Assembly (NCBI GenBank): GCA_032622095.1
Contig: CP136063.1
Coordinates: 177,111,956-177,175,955, forward strand
Direction of reading: 5' to 3'
DNA from: Siphonodentalium dalli
Lineage: Eukaryota > Mollusca > Scaphopoda > Gadilida > Siphonodentaliidae
DNA: 64,000 nucleotides
A model generated the notes under the pieces. That model worked only from the letters and a program-made list of their open reading frames with translations. It was not told where the DNA came from and made no database searches. Shown one piece after another: positions 12,201-24,200 of the stretch. The translations under genes were made by a program, and so were the position numbers. The stretch's first letter is position 1, and the number at the start of each line of letters is the position of its first letter.

Positions 12201-15200
12201 GTATGACCATTTCAAATATGTTACCTGCCAGACCCATCCAATTTCTTCGTAAGACATTTTCCACATTTAGAAGGTCACAAACTCGACCATATATGTTGGC
12301 TGGGAGCTGGGTTAGGCTCTCATTCCACATGTTGTGAGGGTTGCGTCTTCTGTTTCTTTGGTGCGTTTGACCTCCAGCTACTGGAATATGTGAGTTTTCC
12401 TGAAGAAAAATATTTATTGAGATGCAAATATTTCTTAAGAAGCAAACAATCTCAAGAGATGAATTTTTTTTAACATCACATGATTTATAATTTCCACATC
12501 AAGTAGTGGTCAGAACGATCTTTGTTCAGAAGAAACACTCTTTTATTGCTTAAAGGTACTCAACCCGATAAAACTCCTCTCAATTACTATTTCAATGGCT
12601 TCGGGGGTCAAAAATATTTGATTCGAGTCGAGGAAGTCACCCATCAAAGCTCAGATTTGTTAGATATCGATTTTAGAAATCTATTATTTTTCATTATCGG
12701 GAATACTATCTGGCCCAGAACTCAGTCAAAATTGCGTTAAAATTACCACTTGATTTTAGAGTTATTCATCCTTGTCTGTTTGAATAGATTTGAAGTACAC
12801 ATCCAGAGCAGATTACGGCAGTTATTAGTACTCATCTCGAGAACATAACAAATTTGAAAAATCAATATCTAATAACTCTGAGCTTTGTTTGATGGGTTCC
12901 TCGACTCGAATCAAATATTTTTTACCCCCAAAGCCAAAGAAATAGTAATATAGGACCCTCTGATCGGATTGTTGTTGTTGGAATCTGTTGAGATGGGGAC
13001 CCTCTTTACGGGTTGAGTACCTTTAAGTGTTCTGAGCTGGTGATCTATGCTGGGGAATACATGGGACCTGTAGAATCTTTTTAATGCCATACATATGTAT
13101 CACTTAGTATGATCTTTCAAGAGCATAGGCTGAATAGGTCAATGTCGCATGGTTTCGAGCAAAAAGACACACAGGATCTCTCAAACGGGCAAAAAGACAC
13201 CCAGTGTGTCCCAAAACAAGCAAAATGACACCCAGGATCTCAAAGTCTCACCAAACAACGGGAATTTTGTTTAGTCGTCTGCTATTAATATTATGATAAT
13301 TATTTGTTTGTGATCGGAGTGAAATATCAACGAAATTTAAATGGACTTTGAGTCTGACTGGCAGTGCAGTTCCGCATCCTTGATAATTGGACCAATATTA
13401 ATAGCAGACGACTAATCAAAATTCCCGTTGTTTGGTGAGACTTTGAGATCCTGTGTGTCATTTTGCTTGTTTGGGACACATTGGGTGTCTTTTTGTCCGT
13501 TTGAGAGATCCTGGGTGACTTTTTGCTCGAAACCATGCGACATTGATCTATTCAGCTTTACGCATGCCCAGAGTAAAATCCAAATCGTTCAAATTACAGT
13601 AATGTCCTAAATAATCAAACCGAGAGCTTTCCGATGAATGGCAGAGCTATATTTCCGACTAAATCCTGAAATATTTCCCATAATTCTGCTGTGGTTAAAG
13701 GGTCAAATACATTACTGTAGGTCGGTCAGCTACAAGCCTTGAAATAGTGTGTCTGTCATTTGCAGAATGAGGTCTCCAGAATGTGAATTTAGTGATGCTA
13801 CCCCGCTATGCGGGGTAGCATCACTAAATTCACCCTCTGGGGACCTCATTCTGCAAATGACAGACACACTATTTCAAGGCTTGGTCAGCTAGCTCTCATC
13901 TAAAATTGATCCTGAACATGCCTTTTTTTTTAACGAATATCGGAAAAAAAATTGATGGCTCCATCTAGAGGTAACACCGAAGATCCACATGCTGTTGGTA
14001 TATTTTGGAAATCACAAATTTGGGTGGGGTGTGTTTTCAGATGGAAAACTGATAAAAACAACTTGTGCCATTATTACACGTACCACTGGTGTACCATATG
14101 GAACTATTCCATTTGTAACTTTCACCTTCCTTCCTCTGCACCAGAATTCTCTTTCTCTAGCCATTCCTCCGCCAATATTGTGTGCGAAGTCTGTCATGTC
14201 GGCAAGAGTAAGCATGTGGAAATTCTGTTGAAATGTTTGTTAAAGGTTATATCATAAATATTCCAATTAAGATACCATGCAACGTTTTCTAAAAACCTAA
14301 AAATAAGTTGGTTCCCCTGATGCAGTACCATCTAAATAATCGCGATGCCGATTGTCGGGATATAATTACATGCATAATCTGTATATTGGGACTGGTCAAA
14401 GCTATGTCGACACACAGAGTGCTTGTTAGATCATGCCATGAATATCTCTCTACTCTGGTTAATGCCCATAGAGAGCATATTCCACCATTACAACACCTGG
14501 GAACTTTTTAAAGTTTTGACAGGGTATCTTATAAAGTCGAAAAATAATGCGGGGAATTATGGGAGGCCAAATTCACTTTTAATAATTATTTGTGATTAAA
14601 GGGGTACTGTACGCCAAATGTTGTTGTTGGTTTCTATAGTCTCCGAGTCGGAGAATAAGGTAACAATTTTTCCATTATTTGAAAGTCTGTTGAGTACGAA
14701 GTCATGTTACGGATGACAAATTTACCGGAATGCAAAAATACAAATTGTCGTTATCGAGTAATTTTTGTAAAGTTTTCAACCAAATGAATCAAATAAAAGT
14801 TATATTATATGCATACTAGTCCCATATAATCATTTAAGTTATTGTATCGTCGCTAGTCAGTGAGTGGCTTGAGTGTTCTCCCCGTATCATCATAATATTT
14901 TAAGCGATCGTGTGTGCGATCGGTTTAACAATCCAGTATCCCTCAATTACTGTGTTTGATTACGGTAATTCGTAATTTAATTGACGCCATTTTATGGCTC
15001 CAGTCATAAATTCAATTTATATCAAATTATTAACTTTTAAGTTATTAAATTTTAAGATAGCCTATTAACCTATATTATCGATATTAGATCGTTGTTGTCA
15101 CCGGAAATTTAATAAAAATGGCGTACAGTACCCCTTTAAGCACAATTATTTGTGCTTAAGCACAATTATTTACCCTAAGCACACATATTTGAGCTGAAGC

Positions 15201-18200
15201 ACAATTATTTTAGCTTAAGCACAAATATTTGTGCCAATATCAACAGGGTGTGTCAGGTAATGGTATTTTATTTCCTTATTTGCAAATAATTGTACTTAAG
15301 CATAAATAAAATTGCGCTGAAGTGCAAATAATTATTAAAAGTGAATTTGGATTCCCATAGGGAATATATTTCTTATTTATTACCGGTTCCTTTATAATGT
15401 ACTTCACTGTAGGTGAAACCCCAACTCGAAATTTCACGATTTAAGTGACTTTGTGATCGATTTTGTTTTGCGTCGCTTACAATTATGGAATTTCTCCTGG
15501 GTAATTAATTCAATTTTTATTGCGATATCGGCTCAGAAGTCATAGAAAAGCATGCAATTTTCGAGCTAGGGCCAGCCCTTAATGTGGAGTAGATTATTGA
15601 GGAACAAGTATTAACAAAGAAATATATTCCCTGCCTTGTTTGTTCAATGTTATAAAGTCCTTGTCAAAACGAGTCAGAAAATCAAAAAGTTCCCAGGGTT
15701 TGTGATTAATTGCAACAAAACAAAATAGTGCTAACCACTGTCACTATAGGTATAAAATTTCCCAAAACGTGTTATTTATCAACATTTTGTTCAACGAAAT
15801 ATGGCCATTTTATTACTTGAGTATCACGAAATTTGGCCGTATTACCACTTGATTTTAGATCTATCCATCTTCATTTGCAATTTTGTCCGAGACCGTCCGT
15901 TTGACGGTGTTTTTCTGGGCCACAATAATTGCACATCTCGAGAAATAACAAACTTAAAAAATTGATATCTGATCACTCTGAGCTTTGATGGGTGGGTTCC
16001 TCGACTCGAATCAAATATTTTTTACCCCCGAAGCCAAAGAAATAGTAACTTAGGAGCGTTAATTCGGATAATGAATCTTTAAGCCATAGTAGAGATTCAT
16101 GGCGTGATATACTTCCATATATTGGGATTGGTGAAGTTAGCTGATGTCGATACGCAGAGTGCTTGCATGCTTGAGTGAGCACCCTTTGTGTCCGGAGGTA
16201 GTGATTAATTCAAAAGTCACTGTGAAACCTTTAAAGGCCCACTTAATTTTCGAGTCAGCGATTATTTTTTTATAGTGCCTTGATATATGGTTTTAATAAC
16301 AATCTATGCCATAAAATATAATTAAAATACTATAATTCATCACCATTTGGAACGTCTGGGCCTGATAAGGTGCCCACAGAGACAGAGTAATAGAAAATAG
16401 CTGAAATCATAAAATCATTTCCCCCTTTGACTCCCAGAATGCAACAGAATTCAAACTAAAGATGCATTTTCAATGGAAGGGGAATAACTCTATATCTAAA
16501 TATATTGAGTTATATCTCTTCTATAGAAATAATTGACATTGTGCATAAATTTGATAACAGAACAGACACCAGTTTCTCAATAAAAACAACATGTTCACAG
16601 TTTATTACATAGAATAAGTTGAAAATACAATGTTTTGGAGAATTGGAGCTTACTCTTTCAAATGGTATATAATATGGTATATAAATAGAGGATATGAAAT
16701 GAGTGTTTCTCTCATATGATATTTATGAAACGAGTCTAAGAATTTTCAGTTTTCTCCAGCCTCCGGCAGGGGGGGGGGGGGTCTGGAAAAAATTGCACAT
16801 ATAGGGCCCAAAAAGTTTTTTTTCCGACCTCGAGGGACCCACCACCCCATTTTTGCCAAAAAAATATTTTTTTCCTCCAAAATTTTGGGGACCCACCCCC
16901 CGTTTCTCATGTTTTTATCAAAATTTCAGAGGTTTTTTTTAACCGTTCTTCAATAACTGTGTTAACTGCCTTACTAATTGGTAAACACAGATCAGAAAAA
17001 CGAAAAATATACTGTATTTCCATGTGTTTCCTGGTGTTTTCAGTATCTAACAACAATATCAATTAAGCATTGTGTAGGTACACTATATGTCACAAATTGC
17101 CCTAGACCCCATTATAGCCTTAATATATCGAGTGTGTTGTGTCTGACAGAGAACACTGGCCAGTGTAAATAGTGGTAAACAGGTCAGGGGTTCCACAATT
17201 ATATGTGCATGATCAAAGAACTCTTTAGTCTTATCCAACGGGATGGGGTGGGGAGGGGAATTGTTTTTTGGTTATGTATACACATAGATATATGGTTATT
17301 ATACTGCCCGATATTAGTCGGCGGGTATATAGTTGACGTCTCGAGCCGTCTGTCCGTACAAACATTTTGAATTTTAACTCAAGAGTCAATTGTCATATTT
17401 GATGCCCCATGGCATGGTGACGGACCAGAAATGGGGGACGAATATGCATAATATCACGGGTTGTGACCACCAATGCCTACCAGAGTTATGGGCCCTGTTC
17501 GACTTTATGAAATTCAGTCCATACAAAGTTTTTTGCAATATAAGTTAAGTGTCGGTTGTCAAATTTTGATGTGGTTTGGTATGGTGATAGACCAAAATGA
17601 AGAATTGAATGTCATTTCTCAATGCATCTGAATGCATCACATTATTTCAGTTCATCTATTTGTAAGTGATAACAGTATACAACTAGAATGCACTCAGAGA
17701 GATGCCAACGCGCGCAAAAAATGTAATAAAAAATAATTTCACTATATTTTACTTAATTTATTTTATTTTATTTAATGTTAGCAAAAAAAGACAATTACCA
17801 TTTCTCATTTCATCACAGATAAAAGGCAAATATAATTACTATATTAATCATTTAAGTAATTAAAACCAATTCCATGTTGCCGAAAGGATGAGAATTTAAA
17901 GGCACGTGAGGCCTTAGTTGTCGAAAATAGTCATATTTGTTCCAATCAACGTAAACAGAAAAAACAGTAAAACGCATACAGTTTCGTTCATATATACCAT
18001 GACCATCGCGTAAACAGCATGTTATCACAAAGACCTACTATAGTTTACCTATTAAGCAAGAGCCTGATTGTGTTACAGAAGACAGCACAATGCTACTGGC
18101 TAACCACACACAAATGGTATAAACGCTCTTTATTAGTTCGATATCAGGAATTCACCCACAAAGAACGCTCGTTATGTTTACCATCATAATATAAACAAAC

Positions 18201-21200
18201 ACCAGAAAAGTAACTTTTTATGCTTTTGTTTACATAACAATGGTCAACCATATGACAATAACATACTGTTTTATGCGATATTTCTTATTTGTATACGGAC
18301 AAAGTCTGTCTACATTTTGATGTTCTTTCTGTTTGTGGCGGTTTTTGACGGTTGGAAATATTTTCACAGGATACCCACCGCCAAGGCCAACCGTATCTTT
18401 AATATCGATTACATTTTTTTCAGCGGCATATTTTCATTTTCATTTTCCGATAGTCAAAGTTGACCAAAGGAGCAATTATAATAAATAATTAATACCATTT
18501 GTGTAAATATTGATAGCAGCCAATATGCAACAATAAATATCAATAATTAATCAATAACGATCATTTTATGTAATAATAAACTCTTCAAACGGTGTTTGTG
18601 TCAACAAATGCGTTTTGTTTTGTGTTACGTCATTCGTCGTATTTGACCCGGAACTAGGCTGAAGGTTAGGCTATTCAGCCTATTGCGTCGAATTACGAAA
18701 TCGCGTTTTGAATGTCTCTCTTTTCCCGCACGATAAAAAGAGGTCGAACCAAAAATGATAAAACTTCCCAATTATAAGTAAAAATACCCAAATGAAGGAG
18801 TCTATGTAGGTCCCGAAGGAGTCTATAGACTCTTTGATGTAGAGTTCTGATGGAGAAAATGTAGGTCGATCTATTTTTGTCATAACTCTGACGTATTTTG
18901 ACCTGGTAGAAAAAATCGAAATCGAGGCTCCCTACGAGCATGCCAGTTTTAAATATAGAAACAGGGAATCCCGACAAATGGCGATATCGGCGACAAACAA
19001 ATAATCGAAAACAACACATAAAATAAACATAGCAAAAACGCGGCACAGTAAAATGTCAGAACGCCACGAGGTTTTACGTCGTTTTTGGTGACGTCATGGA
19101 GTGAAACGGAGTAGAGTGACACCAAGCTACGAATCTGTCTGATCGCCATACTGTTGCGCGAGCGCACGTAATTAGTATTTTAATTTCGTCTTGTTGAGCA
19201 GTAAAGCTCCCAGATGTATTAAGTTCGGAAATTCAATGAGAATAGCGTCACCTTTATTTGGGATTGTCTGAGCAGTAAACAGTAATGTCATTCATCATAA
19301 CCAATTCAGTTTTATTTGGATAATTGTTGCAAATTAACATTACTTGCAATCATTCAAGATGAGAAATAACCAGAAGGAATGAATTTGACTACATGCCAGA
19401 ACAAGACAGTATTTCAGACATTAGAAATTTATGAGATACCCTTTTCAATTTCATGTTATGCAACAATCAGGTTAATGATATCTACTAGTGGTCATCATTG
19501 AGTATTCACCATGTAGTATCCAATTTGTAATAGAGTTTTTTTGTTTTATTACTTTTATTCAGATAATACAACTGGGTAATATATTAATTTTGTAACTAAA
19601 TATTTCTTCCGTTGATCATAAGTTTCCTGAACGTTAATACGGTGGTCCACTGTGAAGTGGTCCGGGATACTGTGAAATCCAGAATGTTGCTAAATCTGAG
19701 GCTAAAGAGTCACTTTAGCTGCCTTTATAGCCCTATACCAACAAGCATGGTACTAACATGCTTACAAACAACATTACATGGTCAGTACTTGTAAATTGTT
19801 TGAAAAAAACCCATTTTGGAAAAAATTTACAAGCACCATTTTTTCCGCCTCTGGACCACCCACCCACGGGCCACCCCGGCCCTATATACGGAATTCGTTT
19901 GCAGACCCCCCCCCCTGCCTCCGGCGAGAGAAAACTGAAAATTCGTGACGAGTTTCATAAATATCATATGAGAGAAACACGAATTACATATTCTATTTAT
20001 CATATGACACCTATAAATTGATTATGATGTCCAAAACGCACACAAATCACTAAATAGCTATATGACATCGGCAGCAAAAGGTTAATGTGACGTCACTTCA
20101 TTGCACCGGAAGCCCAATTACACCTGGTGAACTAGCAGAAATAATATGCACGCGAAGATATAGTGCGCTATTCTGTTCTCAGTTTGTGACATTATATCGT
20201 ATGTTTATTAGATAAATACGAATTACATATTCTATTTATCGTATAACAATGTCCAAAACTATATATTTCAAGATTATAATTGCTCGAATTTCGGCATCGC
20301 GTTGATTGACGCGCACGAATTTGACCTGCATTTAGTTAGAGACACGGCTCGGCCCCGGCTGCCATTCAGCCAATCAGAACACACTTTTTGTCAAAAAACC
20401 AATCAAATTATCGGAAGGTGATATGAACTAGTAGTTCATATGAAATTGATTTATGACATACTTTCCAAAGTAAATAATGATTGAGTCATATGATAAATTT
20501 TATTATATAATGTGATCTGGGGGTTCGAAAATTAAGTGGGCCTTTAATATATATATATGAGGGTGGAAAGTGCTTAGAAAAACAGCTTAGATCTGCATGT
20601 ATATAACCCCATAACGATGCCCTCATTGTGGTGGGTTCAATACTTCAGCGAGGCTGCCATGCACTATTTATCTTGCAGACAGCAGATGTGGAATGTTATA
20701 TCATCCAGTGTCTTGTGCCAAGTTACCAAGGATAGGTCCACATGTCGTTAACCGAGCATTCTGACATTTTAACATCACCACATTTAAAAAAAAACGGGAG
20801 GTATTATTACATACACATATGCATGTTCTTGGTCTGTCCATCAGCTTTGTTTTCATTTCCAGATGATAACTTTAGTAAGTCTGAACTGAATGGAATGAAA
20901 TTTCGTATGTGAGTTTACTATAGCCCAAAATACAGGACAAATTCGAATTTGGCTTCCGCCCGCCAATTTTCACCACAGTTATGGCCATTTGTTTGAAATA
21001 ACCACGGGCGTATTTTGCCACGCCCTGTCGATTATTTTTACTTTAAACATTTTATTCGTATATAAATATACAAAAGGGATCGGGGCACAAGTTATTTCAA
21101 CTTATGTAGCCCCTCTCCCGTACAAAATTGACAATACATTGTTATAAAATGACAAAAAGCCAATAACAGAAACGTTTGTACGTGGTGTGAAAACAATTTG

Positions 21201-24200
21201 AGTTTGCATTATGTCGAATAACATTCTTTCAGCGTATGTGTCTATGTATTACCAATTAGGACGAGCATAAATCTATGCATATCTCTATCTATTGTGATAT
21301 TTAAGGGAGATGTCAAATATAGATTTCAAGGCTATGTATGTATCAAACATTTGACTGTAATTTTAAGCTGAATTGGTATAGTAGTGAGAAATTATCGATG
21401 TGTATACAAATGGTGGATGTGGCGATCCGAATGAGGGAGGGGTGTCTAGTAGCAATGTTTGTGTTTGGTGTATGTTGAGCGATTTGTGGTTGACATTGGA
21501 TTGCGGCTATATGTCCGCGCAGACAGTCAGGGACGTGGCTAGAGGGTCTCCGTTGTGTGTGTGTGGGGGGGGGGGTGTCCACCTTGGGAAATTCCAACTG
21601 CACCCCCCCCCCCGCTTGAGTCAGCATCAGACAAACACAAGTTTTTGCATAATTCCATTTGCACACCCCCTTGCACCTCAGTCAGGCATACTTTCCTATA
21701 TATTCATAAGCCATGGTTCTATATTCCCGATATGAGAACATTCAGATATCTTAAACTGCAAATTGCAAAAAAAAATTGAAAGTGTACCTCAACTTTGTAA
21801 AGAAGGTAATTTTTTTGTGATGAGCAATGAATAGAGAGATTAAAAAGGAGTGTAAAAATGAGCAGTAAAGGATTTAGTCACACACAGAGAAAAATCCAAG
21901 ATGGCAGCTGGCGGCCATGTTTTTTCGCTTAATGACCCTAAAATGACTCGTTCCCATCTACATGTTATTGTTAACATCCATCACAAATTTTATGATGATC
22001 AGACTAAATAAAAGGTACGACCTGTAGCCCGTGCTAAAGGATTTAGTCATACGAAGAGTAAAATCCAAGATGGCTGCTGGCGGCCATGTTTTTTGCCCGA
22101 ATGACAGCGAATGACCCAAAAATGACTCGTTCCCATCTACATGTCATTGTTAACATCCATAACATCTAAATGTTGATGTCAACAGCTATGACAAATTTTA
22201 TAATGATCCGATTAAAGGTACGACCTGTAGCCTGTATTGTTGACGCATCACGCACACACGGACGACAAAGCCATGGCTATAGCTCAAACTTTACAAAGTA
22301 AAGTTGAGCTAACAACTAGCGGCCTAATTCCAGACAAATGCACACAGCTACGGACAAGAGACCATGACAACCATGGTCGGCCCGGTGTGAGAAAATTGTG
22401 AAAACTATACAAGAAAATCGCAAATCCTAGCATCTAGACTGGCCTCAACTGAAACTTTCTTAGTGTTGGAAATTTCAAACCTCATACTCCCCCTCAGGTT
22501 GTAAATTTCTTCAACTGATGACCATTTCTGTCCACAAGTTTGACCAAATGTAGTAAAATATGGTTTTGCTAAACTAATTAGCAGTTTTGTATTGGCCATA
22601 GGGATGGGGCAATGACACACCGGGCCGACCATGGTTCGGCCCGGTGTGCGAAAATTTTGAAATCTGAACAAGAAAATCGCAAAATCCTAACATCTAGACT
22701 AGCCTCAAGCCTTCCTACTGTTGGAAATTTCAAACCCTACACCCCCACTTAGGTTGGAAAATTTCCAACTGATGACAATTCCAATGACAATGTTGACCAA
22801 ATGTATGACAATATTGTTTTTGACTGGCCACGGGGGAGGGACCAGGACACAAGCTTTCCAAGTGTTGGAATTTTCAACCTGTCACCCCCCCCCCCCAAGG
22901 TTGGAAAATTTCCAACTGATGACCATTTCTGTCCAAATTTTTGACCAAAAATAGGAACATATGCAAATATTGGTCCAAAAACACTAAATTCACCCAATAA
23001 ATTGTTCTATAATCATACGACAAGAACATTTTCAACCTATTGTTGGTGTGAAATTTCCAACTAATGTTTTGGCAGGTATGAAATTTCCAACTGTTGAAAA
23101 TTTTGACCAAAGTTTGGGGAGTGAGACACCCCCCCCCCCCCCCAAACCCCCCTGTCGCCACGTCTCTGCAGACAGTCATGAATCAAAGCGTTTTGTCGCA
23201 GCAATATTTGGAAAAACCTTATATTCTCCGGAATATCATATCCCGAAAAAAAAAAAACTGATCGATGTCGGTTATAATGAAGCGTTCGCGGTTTAACTTA
23301 TCGTCAAGTTCCAACCGTTCATTTTGATATAAAGGACATTGCACATAAAGAAGAAATGGTATACATCTGCCAAAGGGTTCCCACAACTGCAAGCAGGACT
23401 TTCGGCTATGTAGTTTTGATACATATCAGCACGAAGATCACTGCACCCGTTTCGAATTTTATTATGTCGTCTGAGACCTGAATAAAAGTGAGGGCTCACG
23501 GGGTTTGGGGGTTGGTATATGAGTCGTAAATTGAATTTGAAGTCAGAGAAAGGGACAACGTCGGTCATTTCAGTTGGGATTTTGTTCCAATCAGCTATCG
23601 CCGAGGGCAGAAAGGACTTTTTGTAGTGCTCAGTGTGGCATCGGTATACGTACATTATCGTGATGGAGTCAATATTATTTGCTAAATCGTTTATATAGAC
23701 GAGGAATAAAAAAAAGGGTTCAAAATATATCCCTGTCGATGCTCTTGTATGTTTGCGTTAGTAATTCACATGATTGTGTCCAAAATTGTGCCCTTTTCTG
23801 GAAGTTGTGTCCCCTTGGTTGCTTCAGGAATCCATATACATTACGATTACGTAAGATCTACAATTACTTTTTGTAAAACATCAAGTTGGAACTGCATGCA
23901 TGTAGTCGGTTCAGGTGCATGCAAATAAACTTGATATTCCACTGAGGATTGGTGGGTACCTTAGGAGACAATCGGGACATATATTATTCGTCCAATATTG
24001 AACCAAGTTAGGTTTATATGTATAGGCATTTAATATACTTATAGAAACTGTAGAATAGTTTACATATATCAACATAACACTACGCATACCTTCAGTTTGG
24101 AACCATCGTGTGGTTCCGGGAATGGACAGGTGACGCCGATTCTGAACTTGCATTTCCCGAAATGCCTCTCGATTAGCTGCCTTAGATGACGACATACGTT

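Noticed and set aside
9097-12399. Stand-alone p75NTR/TNFR-type receptor gene
   Set aside because: The Death domain resembles p75NTR, but no cysteine-rich ectodomain, signal or transmembrane exon was seen. Phase and order link it to the ROCO exons.
18693-19046. 117-residue minus-strand frame inside the 4.3-kb TTAA element
   Set aside because: Residue composition is random-looking (Phe/Cys/Arg-rich), with no transposase motif.
21400-23655. Pro/Gly-rich open frames over C- and G-runs
   Set aside because: They translate homopolymers and hAT-like element interiors; similar frames recur at 36547 and 37743.
24069-24089. Protein end at the stop six codons after the exon 1 donor
   Set aside because: It would truncate COR before its conserved tail. 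A good GTATGC donor and in-phase downstream exons make splicing more likely, though an intron-retained form is possible.
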